From Dipteronia dyeriana (taxonomy: Eukaryota; Streptophyta; Magnoliopsida; Sapindales; Sapindaceae): a DNA stretch of 64,000 nucleotides. The notes beneath the pieces are model-generated. The model saw only the letters and a list, made by a program, of their open reading frames with translations, had not been told where the DNA came from and ran no database searches. Position 1 is the stretch's first letter, and each line of letters begins with the position of its first letter. The translations under genes and the position numbers were made by a program. This document shows, piece after piece, positions 32,937 through 45,369 of the stretch. The DNA lies in the NCBI GenBank assembly GCA_032871835.1, contig CM065297.1, positions 41,851,098 through 41,915,097 of the forward strand, written 5' to 3'.

Positions 32937-35389
32937 TGTAGGGAAAAAATGGTTTAGAAACGCAGCAGAAGCGTGTGAATTTTTTTTTTTAGCTTTTATT
33001 CAACGAGAACCTTAACCCTAGATTAATTGATGTATATAAAAGTATCGTACCTTTTTCACATGACGATTGAACAAGTGCTGAATGAATTCCGCAAGATCTT
33101 CCAATCCAATCACGAACGTGAATCACCTAGGAGTGTGGGCTCCCTTTCTTTAAATTGTATTTCTGAGGATGGAGACAAAGCAAATATCTTTTCTTTGTTA
33201 GTTACAAATATCCTCAAAGAGGAAAAAATCCAAGAACGTCCGGTCACTTGTGAATTATCAATCAATTGATTGTAACTTGCGTGAACCTTGATTCGATGTT
33301 GTACACAAAACCCTTTTAAAGTAAGGGATATTAGTATACTATTGAATACAAAAACATTCCCCTTTTTTTTCTTCTTGGCCGAATTCACACACTATTGTTT
33401 AGAGATGATGGAATTCTATCTAGAGTAAAATCAGTTTTTTCTCCCTCAAAATTCCTATGGTGCCTAGACTTTCTCTTAGAAATATATGCTTGGCCGAAAT
33501 TCACCTCTAATTGCCTTAGGGCTGGCCGAATTCATCATCCACATATATATAGGTTTATAAATCCTTTCCTAAGAAGGATTCACTTGGTTGACAAGAATCC
33601 TTTCCTTAGGTGGATTTATTTGGTAGTTAGAATCATTATCTAAAAAGAAATATATCCTATCCTATATAATACATGTGATGAACGAAATCCCCTTCTTTGA
33701 TGTAGTTTAGGAGAGTTTAATCTTACCTAAGAAAGATTACTTGATGGACAAGAATCCTATCTTTAGGTAGATTAACTTGGTGGTTATTAATCCTTTTCAA
33801 TTAAGAATTCTACCACTAAGTAGTTTTACTTGGTGACCAAGAATCCTTTTTCCAAAACGAATTCTTTCCTACATCAAGACTCCTAATCCTACTCAATAGT
33901 GTGTTTGTAACCATATCAAAGACTTCCTAATTTGATTAGATAAATAACTCCTTTTATTTATCTACTTATCAAATATAGTCTTTAACATTAACTACACTAC
34001 CAACAATAGTATAGTTTTAGGAGACCATCTCCTAATAGGAAAAGATTCTGACTTTTAATTAATTAATTAATTAATCAACAAATTAATTAATTTCCATTAA
34101 ACTAAATAATAATAAAATAAAAATAATATATTAAAGCTATTATCCATAGCCTATGCCGCCCATACCTAGTATAAAGGCCATATATTATTTTTCTCATTTT
34201 ATTAAATCCATTGGACCTTAATAAAAAGTTCACATATGAACTAGACCTATTCTTACAAAAACAAAACAAGTTCACATGCCTTATTACAATTCTAGATGGA
34301 CCCCTATTGGTCCGGTAGAATATATCAAGTGATCCATGCAAGTTCGTGTGGATTGGGGATCTTGGCGGGATATCTAAATTTAAGCTCCAATAGACACAAC
34401 CCAATCACACTCAACAAATGATTCACTTAGGTCCAATCTATTTAATTTTAGTTCATTCCACTAAAGAACTAAAATTGAACTCTTAAATAAAGATAGAATA
34501 AGTTGATGTTACTCATTCATACCCTAGACAACCTTATTGGAGAAAGTGTATCCTCGTGAAGAATACCAGTAATCGCCAAGAACTCATAGACCGCCTATAG
34601 CTCTCCAAGTTACCATATTTACGCTTATGACCACATTTTGAACTTGGATATTTTGACTTGTCCATAAGCCATGTTTCAATAGACACTATTGAAAACTTAA
34701 AATTAAGATTTAATATCCAATACCTCAAAACATCCATATGATGGTATTATACTCTCATTCAATAAATGGAGCCACGATGTCCATATCTATAAATTAAGTC
34801 CTCTATCGATAAACAAATGAATACCACCAAACTATCGAGGATAGACTATGCTATATAATCGTACTCATTGATAGCTCAAATGATTACACTTGCAACCATA
34901 AGTCCATCATTTATATCAGGATTGACATAGACTCTCCGATTGTGTTCAAATAAAAACTTTTATCTATTGACAGTTCAAGATAAAGTATTTTATTGTGATC
35001 ATATTCAATGCACCCAGTGCACTAGATTCTTTTTCCCAAAGACACCACACTTTGATGATTTTAGACTCATCATAACACATTTGATCCCACTTAAATGCTA
35101 GCAAAAGAATCTACAACTTTAACAAGATAAAGGCGCCCAACTTTCTATCTTAAGTTGTGAATATTATTCAAGACTAACTAAAGAATTGTGTCTACCTCAT
35201 ACATATCTAGATGTATGAACAATTCTTCTTTTCTCATAGTCTTTTGACCTTATGATTATTTACTTTTGACAATTATAATAATGAAACTATAAATGCTATA
35301 AGATTTGTTAAACTAGAAATCACTTTATTCATATGAAAAAGATTGTTAATTACACTATTACACTCTTGCTATCGAGCATAATCCTAACG
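32937..35389 (-). mobile_element. Family A solo LTR in B2 RT
   Basis: TGTAGGGAAAAAATGG to AATCCTAACG in plus coordinates, 2453 bases. It is flanked by the perfect duplication GTTGT (32932-32936 and 35390-35394). The terminal base is G where other copies have A. The undisturbed target is readable in B1 (about 3163: GTGTTGTCTGATA), which proves the insertion. There is no internal region, so this is a solo LTR. Confidence 0.95.
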
Positions 35390-36250
35390 GTTGTCTGATG
35401 TAAAGGGCTGGTAGGTTAGCCAATTCCATATGAAAGGTTTGGGAGAGCAAGTTATGTTATAGGGATCATAAGAACAAACTCATAGCAATGTCTCAAACAT
35501 CATATATTGATAAGATTCTTATGAGATTTTTGATTCACTACTCCAAGAAAGGTAACTTACCTTCCAGGCATGAATTTCATTTGTCTAAGGAATAGTGTCC
35601 TAAGACACCTCAAGAAGTTAAGGATGTGAGACATGTACCCTATGCATCGATAATAGGTAGACTCATGTCTCCAAGATTGGATTATTGGATTGCTGTCAAG
35701 ACTATTTTCAAGTATCTTTGGAGAACGAGAGACTATATACTAGTATATTCCAGACAGGATTGATCTCGTTAGGATACATGGATTCTAATTTTCAGTTAGA
35801 AAAAATTCTAGGAAATCCACATCTGGATCAGTTTTCACCATAGGTGGTGGAGCCATTGTATGGAGAAGTATTAAGCAATCTTGTATTGTTGACTCCACTA
35901 TGGAAGCCGGATATGTAGCCTCTTGTAAAGCTGATAAAGAGGTTTTTTGGCTTCGCAAGTTCTTTAGTGTTCTAGAAGTTGTTCCAGATCCAGATAAGCC
36001 CATCACACTTTATTGTGATAAAAATGGTGTTGTGGCTAATTCCAAATAACTAAGAAGCCATAAGAGAGGGAAGCATATAGAGAGAAAGTATCATCTCATT
36101 AGAGAGATAGTGAAGAGAGGAGATGTGATCGTTACAAAGATAGCCTCACAAGACAATCATGCTGATCCATTTACAAAGACCTAACCGGCTAAAGTGTTTT
36201 TGGGTCACCAAGATCGTTTAGGGTTACGAGACATGCCTCACATACTTTAG
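35390..36250 (+). pseudogene. B2 end of RT and RNase H, broken
   Basis: It resumes RT (CTGATGTAAAGGGCTGG) after the duplication. Matches to B1 and A- RNase H are scattered over all frames: a YCDNSG-like segment near 36012, an RGKHIERKYHLIREI-like one near 36066 and an AD-PF-K tail near 36160. Stops are frequent. Confidence 0.82.
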
Positions 36251-36264
36251 TGCAAGTGGGGGAT

Positions 36265-38302
36265 CATTGGGGTTTATACCCTAAAGATGTAATTTGTAAA
36301 TGGATTTATGAAATAAATAAAAGAAAAGTTCAATTCATTTTTATTGTATTATTTATTTTATAACTTTTGCATATATTTAGCATCAAAGATTGCCAGATGT
36401 AATACCAAAATGTGTATAAGAATGTTATATACAGATGGATACAGTAAGAGATGTGCAATCTAAAGAGTCCATAGATAGCAAGTAAAGCTTGGTACTTTAT
36501 TTATGGTTAATCTATAGCAGTGCTCCATTCAGTAATGTACGGTGATTATATCTTGAATCATTCATATGATGTGATCATATAGGACTGGGTCATGATCTAT
36601 ATGAATCTCTCACTAAGATATGATTACCGATGAGATTTGTATATATCAACTAATGATGGCTATATATGGGTGATCTTAATCCTGAGTGTCTCATCGACTC
36701 TTTCAGTTAGATCGTGGTCTTTGATATACCCTAGGGTGAGGCCAGATGCAATTCCTGATCAATATGCTCCGTATGTTGGTATTACGATTTGGCTTGAGGC
36801 TGGGAAGGTTTATACACAATAGTGGAATCCAATCATTCTTGTGGGAAATAGATGGTAGTTCCTTTAAGGGTTAATTCGGGGCTCGAACAATATGAGCGCT
36901 CTCCTAATTCCGTGAAGAAATAGGATTTATTGTTCATTAGAGAATCAATAGTACTTAAAGGATATATGTAATTAGAGGGGTATAACGGACATTGTGACCT
37001 AGCTCTAATTATGAACTACTGAGGAGGATCGCACCATATGTAATAGCTAAATCGATGGACACCGAGTTGTATCAGTCTGTGTAAAAGCGTCTGCAGTTGA
37101 GATAGTGCAGCTAGTGGAATAACACCGGAGTTAATAACCAAGAAATATTAATTAAAGAGCTTAATTAATGATTCCTAGGATTATTGGAGATCAAAATACT
37201 GTGGGTCCATTAGGTCCCCTTGCTAGCCCGATCGATTTAGGTAACAAGGGTCATGGTTAATTAATTGGGTTGTTCAATTAATAGTGTTACGAAAGTGACA
37301 CGTATTTATTCGGGAATTAATTGAATAGTGAGATTATTTAATTAATGAATAAAGGTAATTAAGTAAATTGAATATTAAGATTATTTAATTATGCTATTAA
37401 TCACTAAGTGGAGGTGTTAGTTGATATTTGATTTTGAATAGAATAAGATAATATGATTATTTTATTTTATTAAATTAAATATTTGAAATTGAATTTAAAA
37501 TGTTTAAATTCAAAACAAATATTTAATTATCTTTTAAAGATATGAGATATTTTGAAAAGTTTTGAAAATCAAATAAAGATATTATGTGTTTTTTTGAAAG
37601 ATAATAAAATATATATTGGATATGTATATTTTCTTTGAAAAAAAAACGAATGATAACTGATATCAACATAAAAAACACATTAAGAAAAAAAAAACAAAAC
37701 AAAACTGATCCTATCTCTTCGATTTGCATTTGATGCAATTGATGTGTGTTAAATACACACATTTGAAATGTATGTGTTAAAAAGACAAAAGGGATATGCA
37801 TCAGTTTTAGTGATATTGTGTGCAAGTGTATTGTGTGCGTGAGATATGAAAGAGAGAAAAGTGTGTTCGTGCACATTAAAGAAAAAAATTATAAGATATT
37901 TTTTTTATTTTTTAACAACTAGAATTGTTCTATGTTGTTTTCACATAGAAGAAAGAGTTTATTCGCCTTTTCTCTACATCCTTCATTCAAGTTCCTGAGA
38001 CCGTGACACGCCCATACACAGTTACCAATCTCAGGAGATAGCGAGGAAGATCGAGTGATACAGACCAGGAGCATTACAAGAAGTGAAGGAGCCTTCAAGT
38101 GTTGGTAAGGTTCTAACATCTTCTTCTGATTATATTGATTTCAATTTCTTGTGTGTACATATACTATATTATTGTAATAATTTTATATGTATAGGTTTCA
38201 AAAAATTACAATCTCAAGTTCACTGGTCCATGATCGTTTACGATCTTTGTAAGAAAAAAATTTATAACCTATTTTTGTTGTGGTATAAGTTAACCGGGTT
38301 CC
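36265..38302 (+). mobile_element. B2 3' LTR
   Basis: It starts CATTGGGGTTTATACCC where others have TGTTGGGG, after the purine tract AAGTGGGGGAT (36254-36264). It matches B3 59017-61128 throughout, about 2040 bases. The end is degenerate (TTAACCGGGTTCCAA near 38290-38303). Confidence 0.85.
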
Positions 38303-39215
38303 AAGACTTCTTAGGTCTAAATCTAGATCCATTCATGGATGATTGCCTAGGACTATTCTTTAAAGACATGTTGTATAAGTCATTCTCATACTTGCATTTT
38401 CGAATATACTCAAATAATCTAGGTCTTATGTGTCCTAACATATTACAATAATGATAAATAGGTACACATTTGAGAGGGTTACATTTGGCATGAGCACTTG
38501 AAGTATTATACCTTCTCACTTTGTTACCTTCTTGATGTAGATTCCTCGATGATTTACCTTTTGTAAGGGAACATGAAGATTTTTGTCTTTGATCTTCTTT
38601 AGATTTTCATTTGATATTCCTTGTTGATGTTGAGGCGCCTACGGTAGCATTCAAGGCTTTACCGTTAGAGAGATTACCTACACAAACTTTTTCACAACCT
38701 TTGACAAAAGTATATTTGTTAGATGCAGGTGTAACCTTTTCTTTAACATAACCCAATCCTCTTTTGTCACTAGGATGCTTGTCACTATTGATAAGATTTT
38801 CAACTTTATGAGAACTAGATGACATTTTACTCATCATCTTATTGAACTCATCAAGCCTTTCATGCTTGCTAATGTTGACTCTATGTTCATTTTCAAGTCT
38901 CTTAGCACTATCAAAAGAATCATCTCTTAGCTCAATTCCATCTTTCAGAATTCTTAGTCTTTCATTACTATCTTTTAAATTATTTTCTAAACTAAGGATT
39001 TTGCCGTTAAGCTATTTGTTTAATTTTAAGCAAAGTTCATGATTTTCTTCTAGCTCCTTTTTAAAAGAACTATTCATTTTAGAGATTGTTTCATTCTTTT
39101 GAACCAGATCTTTCATCTTTTGACCTTCTAGAATAATAGGCTCATTTTCAACAATAGAAGCCATGAAAGAGAAAACTTCCTTAAACATGACTAATCCACA
39201 AACAAACACAAACAC
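38303..39215 (-). pseudogene. gag: Element D gag remnant (SIRE-type copia)
   Basis: Minus-strand pieces in order. The first is 39215-39012, a coiled-coil-like stretch (KMKDLVQKNETISKMNSSF, KKELEENHELCLKLNK). Then 38837-38607 has KHPSDKRGLGYVKEK and TFVKGCEKVCVGN, a spacer pattern I know from SIRE-like gag. Last is 38519-38262 with a zinc knuckle reading YHYCNMLGHIRPRLFEY, first Cys changed to Tyr and last to Leu. The main gag domain, about 200 residues or more, is missing between the primer site and the coiled coil. The remnant ends where the B2 LTR begins. Confidence 0.78.
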
Positions 39216-39250
39216 TATAAAGAGATCTATCTAATAACCTTTAGACACTG

Positions 39251-39262
39251 GCTCTGATACCA
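39251..39262 (-). other. Element D primer-binding site
   Basis: On the minus strand TGGTATCAGAGC, the standard copia primer site for initiator-Met tRNA, two bases after the LTR end. Confidence 0.9.
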
Positions 39263-39264
39263 AA

Positions 39265-41537
39265 TGAAAATTCCCTTAATCACTTATAATGACAAATATA
39301 CCTAGGAGGTGAATAGGTATAGACTTAAAATTCTTTCAATCTCTTTTTCTTTCAAAGAAAGATAATTACACAAAGGAACTTTAACACATAGATTGATTCA
39401 ACAAATTACTATGATAACAATACAACAATAGATGAATAAACACAATTCAATGAAAGTAAAAAGCAAAAAATCAACACAAGGATATTACATGGTAAAACCT
39501 CAAGAATGAGGAAAAATCCACGGGTTGATACCACAACTACCGGCAAACACTTTTCACTTGTAGGATAAAAAGATACAATTACTTAAGTGACCACTCTACC
39601 TAAAGATCTACTCTTCAATCCTACACAATGAGAGAGATGCCATCTTGCTTAACTATCTAGATCACCTTGATCCAAGTCAAGATTTCTAGTGCTTAGCTAT
39701 CCAAGACCACACGTCTCTAGGCAAGACTTTCAATGCACTAATCAAAAAATCACTCTAAGAAATGTGACTTCCAATGCCTAGCTATCAAGATCACCTCAAT
39801 CCTAGTCAAGATTTCCAGTGCTTAGCTATCCAAGACCTCACGTCTCTAGCCAAGACTTCTAATGCATAAATCAAAGAATCATTCTTAGAATGGTGACTTC
39901 CAATGCTTAGCTATCTGGATAACCCCGATCCTAGCCAAGTCTTCCAATGCTCAAATTAAAGAATCACTCTAAGAAATGAGACTTCTAACCTCCTCACAAG
40001 GCATATGATCTAAGTGAATGCAAATGATGCAAACACACAAAACATAGTATTTATGATCAATATATCCTATGGAAACTAGAAATGAGTCAACAAGCACATG
40101 TGAAATATATTCTAGTTTATAATCCTTAAAGTAAAGAAGTTGTTCAAACGATGGATGTACATACCACATATGCAATTTCAACAAATATTCAATCAAAGTG
40201 ACCTAGCATATGTAGAGACTAATTATTATAGAAAAGATGTCAATGAACACACAACATAGTCCAAGAATTGAAGCTAGCACAATACAACATCACAAGTATG
40301 CGAAAACATTTTTAAGAAACCTAACGCAACATGCATGTAAATTGATTCTTAATCTAGCTCTATTAGATTTTATTACTCTAATCAATGATGACACATCAAA
40401 CAAACATATATAATAGAATAAAACCCAAGGTGATTGAAGACTTGAAGATCAAAATCAAAAGACAAATCAATACCTCAAGTGAAAACTGTGCAGTCCTTTT
40501 TTTATGAGTGAAGCTACCAGAAAACTTAATCAAATGACTCCAAACTCTTATGGAAAATATATAGGACTGGTAGATGAGAATTATCCAATTTGAAGCACTT
40601 GATTCAGACTCCGGATGAGAAATATATGGTGTTTAGGAGATAGAAAAATTGGAGAGAAAATTCTACAAAGGTTTTTCAAGTTTTTATTCATAAAATAAAA
40701 GAGAGGGAAAATGAGATACTTAAAGGGAAAGAGAAGAGAGAAATAAACATCCAAAGGGAGAGGGACACCTTTGTCTTCCTATGGAGGTACGTGGCTTTTC
40801 ACGGGGGCAGAAGGCCTCTTTTCCCGTGAGGTCTACGTGCCCCCACGGGAAAGGGGTGTTGTCCTCTTCCTTCCTCCTTTGAATTTCCTTTTCGATCTTC
40901 GATCATATCTCAGGCCTCCAAAACCCGATTTTGAATCCATTTTTGGATTACAAACCAGGACACCCTCATGCATAAGGATGTCAACAAAACTTTTACAAAA
41001 ATTATGGAATTAACTTAAAAATCAAAGATACAAAAAAAGTACGATAAGGACACTGAAAGTTTCCTAACTTCCTACTTTGAACTCGAAACTTAATGAATGA
41101 GTAACCTAAATAACCAGAACTTAATATAGAATATCATAAGCAAATATTCATGTTCAATATGAAACAAATATTATTAAATCAACATAAGAACACACAAGTA
41201 TGCTATTTTCTATAGATACACCTAGAACATGAAATTCACAAAAGTTGTCAACTTTAAATCTAATGCACATGCATGCATGAATAAGTGTGTGTATGCGCTA
41301 TACTAAATTTACATAATGATACAGGGACACATACAAATGGTATGTATGTGTGTGCCTTGAATGCATTTCACAAAGAAGAATCTCGATACCTTTGCATCCA
41401 AGTAAGCACTTGTCCTCCTGATGACGAACTTTGCATGAGAAGTTGCTTTCCACCTTAGAAACTCATATAAACAATAAATCATCTAAGCAACTAAACAATA
41501 CAAAGAATGAGACTTTTGTTATGGAATCAAACCAACA
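39265..41537 (-). mobile_element. Element D 5' LTR (minus strand)
   Basis: In plus coordinates it runs TGAAAATTCCC to AAACCAACA; in its own sense TGTTGGTTTGATTCC to GGGAATTTTCA, 2273 bases. The primer site adjoins it. It contains the near-terminal motif CCTAGGAGGTGAATAGG and a tandem repeat. It is collinear with 45955-48620, for example in the TATGTGTCCCT region near 41340 against 46164. Confidence 0.83.
39649..39990. repeat. 129-bp tandem repeat in the D LTR
   Basis: Units start at 39649, 39778 and 39907 (exact period 129), the third incomplete. Each unit contains two related halves around TTAGCTATC...CTAGCCAAGACTTC...AATGC, so it arose from a shorter unit of about 44-60 bases. The plus copy has a similar array near 47695-47800. 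Confidence 0.88.
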
Positions 41538-41993
41538 CAAATTTAAAACCAATAGGTTCTTTATCCGAAACCCTGCTGATGCACTCTAAAATCTCCAGCT
41601 GTATAATCAGAATTAAGAATAGGGAGGGGGGGGGGGGGGGGGGTGTTGAAGAGGCACATTGTTGCCGCTAGCCACAGAAAACTGGCTAACAATCAAGCCC
41701 ACCTCCTTCATACTCATCTGTACTCCATCGATGAGAGTGTTCAAACATCCTTCTATGTCAATTTATAACTGTCCAAATCCTAACTGAGCGACGACTGGGT
41801 GAGCGACATTTGGGGGGATTAGTCTTGGCTGAGCAAGTCTTGGATGAAACTCTAGGACTGAGCATCAATTTGGAACTGCTAAGCGAGCTTTGGGTCCTTT
41901 ATCTGTGCTACCTGAACTTCCCGACTTTCATGTATACATCTCCTCTCTCTATATGGTCCAAAAGTGGGCATGCCTCGAGATTCCAACAATTTG
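41538..41993. other. Unassigned spacer between LTRs
   Basis: No gene or domain is seen. It contains a run of 18 G (41626-41643) and several GAGCGA/GCTGAGC-like words (41790-41890) of the kind found in plant LTRs. It may be part of a further degraded LTR. Confidence 0.45.
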
Positions 41994-43789
41994 TGAAAAT
42001 AAACAAAGGTGTCAAAACTAACCTAGACGAAGGGAGGGAGGGAGGGGGGGAGAGAGGGAGGGAGTGAATAGGTTTTAATCAAGTTAATTACAAATTTTTA
42101 TTGATTAGTTAATTTAAAAATTTACCCAAAAAAACAAGCAATCAATTGACAATTTAAAGTGTGGAAAATAGTACAAAACACATCGATTGATTTACTTGAG
42201 AAACCATCCAACTGGGAAAACTCATGGGTTATCCTTCTAACCACATACGGTCCTCAAATCCACTATATGTAATAATGTTTATGACTTAGGTTGACCTCTA
42301 GCCACATCATTCTCGGTCACTAACCCACTATTACTAACCAATGGGTCTTTTAAAATGATTCTTGACCAATTTTCTTTTTCAGTACACACTTATAGTAACA
42401 AGACATAACTCTCAAAGAAGAGATTAACAACATATGTGAATGTATGAAGATATTATAAATACAATTAATACTAGGCAACACTAAATGCTTATATAGAATT
42501 AAATGATGACAATAGAAGCAATCCTAGATATCCATGTCTATATGAAAGCATGAAGACTTAACTAGATGAAGATATGTAAATCTAAAATCTAGTCATCAAA
42601 CAAAAGCCAATCAACAAAAGTTGTCATTAAGCATGGTAAGGACAATAAATGCAATCAATTAGTCTTAAACAATAATGTCTAAATGCATGGCAAAAACACT
42701 TAGCTAGGGGGCAAAATGGTCCTAAATACTAGTTATCACAATACAAACCCAATCATACAAAGGAACCAAAAAATAGGTGAAATAAATAGATTCCTAGCAT
42801 TTAATCAACTAATAAATGCAATAAAAACACAATTGTGGAAAGTCTGAACAATTAACAAAGATGGGTTTTTGTTCAACTTACTAAGTCAACTCAATAACGA
42901 AGACCCATGAAGAAATCATTCATGTCTATGGTTGAATGCTCATGGGTTTTGGATTTGGAGAGTTAATGAAGGTTTAATGAATCATCTCTCAATACTTTAT
43001 CTTTCTCTCTCTAGGGTTTTTTTTAAATGTAGAGAACTCAATGAAAAAGATGAGATAAAGGGGGATTATAGAGGTTTAAAACAAACTGACATGAAAAGAT
43101 AAGTTTGCCATTTAGGTGCAATTCAGTGGTTAAGATGACCGCCAATCAAACCGCCATTTTGCACCAGACATTCTTCACACAATTTGGTGGTCACATGGTT
43201 GCCAATCAAACCATTGAATCCCACTGGATTCAAACGGTGTCCTATTCAACAGTTATGGAAATCACGGATCACAACTGCCGTTCACAAACTAGAACCTCTA
43301 GTTAAACGATGGTCCATTCGGCGATCACCATAACCCCCGATCATGACTGCAGAACAACACATGGAAAGTACAACTTCTAGAGCAGTCAAGCAATGCACTG
43401 AAACTCAAGCATGCCAATGTGCAAGCACAGACATAACACAAGCACACCATCGTACGAGTGTGGACATTTTGGAATACACAACAGAAAGAGAAATACACCA
43501 CACAAAACTACACTTAAGACTAAGAATGAAGTGTAAATGAGATTGTGAATTGAATGCACACAAGTGCAATAAGGAACAAAATCATAACAACTGAAATGCA
43601 TGTAAGTGTGTGTGTGTGCAACTAAATCTCTTCAAAAGTTAAGAACAATTGAACTAGCTCTTTTGATGCTCTTTGGAATCTTGGAAGCATGTTGATGAAG
43701 AACCATAATTGGAGACCTAAGCTACCCATTACAAATAATCCCAATGTGGATTGTCATGAAATAAGGCAATAAAAAATGAGGAACTTACA
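41994..43789 (-). mobile_element. Element E 3' LTR (minus strand), SIRE-like
   Basis: In its own sense TGTAAGTTCCTC to TTATTTTCA, about 1796 bases. It is preceded by the purine tract at 43790-43801. It has the motif AAAACCTATTCAC near its end (about 42070), as in D. The outer end is inferred from comparison with 43820-45369 and may be off by some bases. Confidence 0.65.
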
Positions 43790-43801
43790 ATCTCCCCTTT
43801 G
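43790..43801 (-). other. Element E polypurine tract
   Basis: On the minus strand CAAAGGGGAGAT directly before TGTAAGTTCC, the form common in SIRE-like copia elements. Confidence 0.75.
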
Positions 43802-43819
43802 GCTATTTCATGATAAAAT

Positions 43820-45369
43820 TGTAAGTGTCTCATTTTTTGATTGGGTTTTTTCGTTGACAAAATCACAATATATTGTAAAGGGTAGATTAGGACTTGAAGA
43901 TTAACCATCATCAAGGCTTTGGACACCTGGTGCTTCAAGGAAGGTAGATTACTTGACTCTACTCCTAATTAAAGAGAATTAGTAGCACACACTCACTTAC
44001 ATGCATTTCTATTGTTTGCATATTTTTTTATGACTTTGAATAATGCATTTATGACATCCATCACACTCTACACTTGCACATTTTGCATTTAGGTTAGTGT
44101 GTTTTGTTTGCCTTGGAAAAGAGAATTTTTCTCTTCCGTGGTATAGGTCGTTGGCTATACACATGCCTCAATGGCGGTCCCAACAGTGGTTGGTTCCAAA
44201 AGTTGAGTGCTTAAGGACCATGACCTATGCATTGCCTGCACAACGGTCCATACGCGATATTCACCAAAAAGCCCTTGTTACCTAAACTGTGATCTATGCA
44301 CAAGCATGCACAACTGTACCATTCATAGTGTTGTCTAGACAGTGCACAATTGTGTTTACCGTGGTCTGGACAACTTGCCTGTGCTGCGATCCAACCTGCG
44401 ATAATGATGAGATTTTATTACTTATTTTCAAAACAACATCATTTCATATATATATATATATATATATACCCGTTCACCTTCTTTGCCTCTTTAGAGCTTC
44501 AGAATTCATTACAACTCATTCCTTTTAGAACTCAAGAGTGACTTGCAAGAAAAGCTAGCAAGATTGCATTTTTATTGACCAAAACCCAAACACCCATCAT
44601 TCTTTCATAAATTCAGCATCATCTAGCTTCATTTAGGATGTGTCTAAGCATGGGTCTTCATCAACATATTTGACTTGGTAAGTAGAACACCATCTTCATC
44701 CATTTTTGTGTTCTTGCTTTCATGACTAGTTTGCATATAGATTAAGGTTTTAATTTTAGGTTGATATTTTTGTGTTGATGTTTGGGTTGTTGTATTATGA
44801 TAGCTATTGCATCTAGGTGTACTTTTATTACATATAGCTAAGTTATATGTATGTCATATAGCAACATGATATCTAGGAATGTCTGAATCTTCCATTCATG
44901 ATCAGATAGACATAAAATGTGTTGATCTAGCATTTATGCATTTAGAATATTTTCATATTCATTTTAATTGCATATCTCTTCTCTTATGAGTTAAGTCTTG
45001 TATATGCCGTGGCTAGTTTACAATTAAGAGCTGATAATCACTATTAAAGTCCTACGGGTAGCAAAAGTGGATTATTAACCATATAGATGTGATGTGGTCA
45101 ACCTAGGTTGTAATCATTTTGGAAATATTGGATTTGGGGGCTCGATTGGATAGCTTTATCTTATCATGTGGTTTTTACCTTGTCGATGGTTTTCCATATA
45201 AATTCAAGTGTTATTTATATTCCGTAATTTTTACTTGAATTTTTTATTTGTTTGTGTTGGGTGTTATTTGAGATTAATATTGGTAAACCAAAAAGTTGGT
45301 AGTTAATTTGGTTAAAACCTATTCAACCTCCCCTCTAGGTTAATTAGACACACGTTTAAGTTAATTTCA
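43820..45369 (+). mobile_element. Element E LTR (plus strand), head to head with the minus copy
   Basis: It starts TGTAAGTGTCTCATTTT and ends near TTAATTTCA after AAAACCTATTCAACC, about 1550 bases. Start and end match the inverted copy to the left; the middle is more diverged. It apparently inserted 30 bases inside the internal end of the minus E element. No clean target duplication is visible. The right end is uncertain. Confidence 0.62.
44447..44468. repeat. TA microsatellite
   Basis: A run of AT dinucleotides within the plus E LTR, about 22 bases. Confidence 0.85.

Larger units (their letters stand above)
31123..38302 (+). mobile_element. Copia element B2, 5'-truncated, with nested solo LTR
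   Basis: Family B pol from the protease on, polypurine tract and 3' LTR (36265-38302). The missing 5' LTR and gag lie beyond the A+ boundary. It is closely related to B1 and B3 but more decayed in integrase. A family A solo LTR sits in RT. The right end is ambiguous by a few bases, since GGTTCCAA leads into the gag remnant of element D. Confidence 0.85.

Noticed and set aside
37523..37876. Minus-strand ORF of 117 codons
   Set aside because: Falls in the B2 LTR in AT-rich DNA, with no match in the B3 LTR.
39251..39264. tRNA gene fragment
   Set aside because: Only the 12-base primer match to initiator-Met tRNA is present; no cloverleaf follows.
43105..43601. Small ORFs rich in Thr, Gln and Cys
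   Set aside because: Part of the E LTR; no domain and no conservation with the plus copy.
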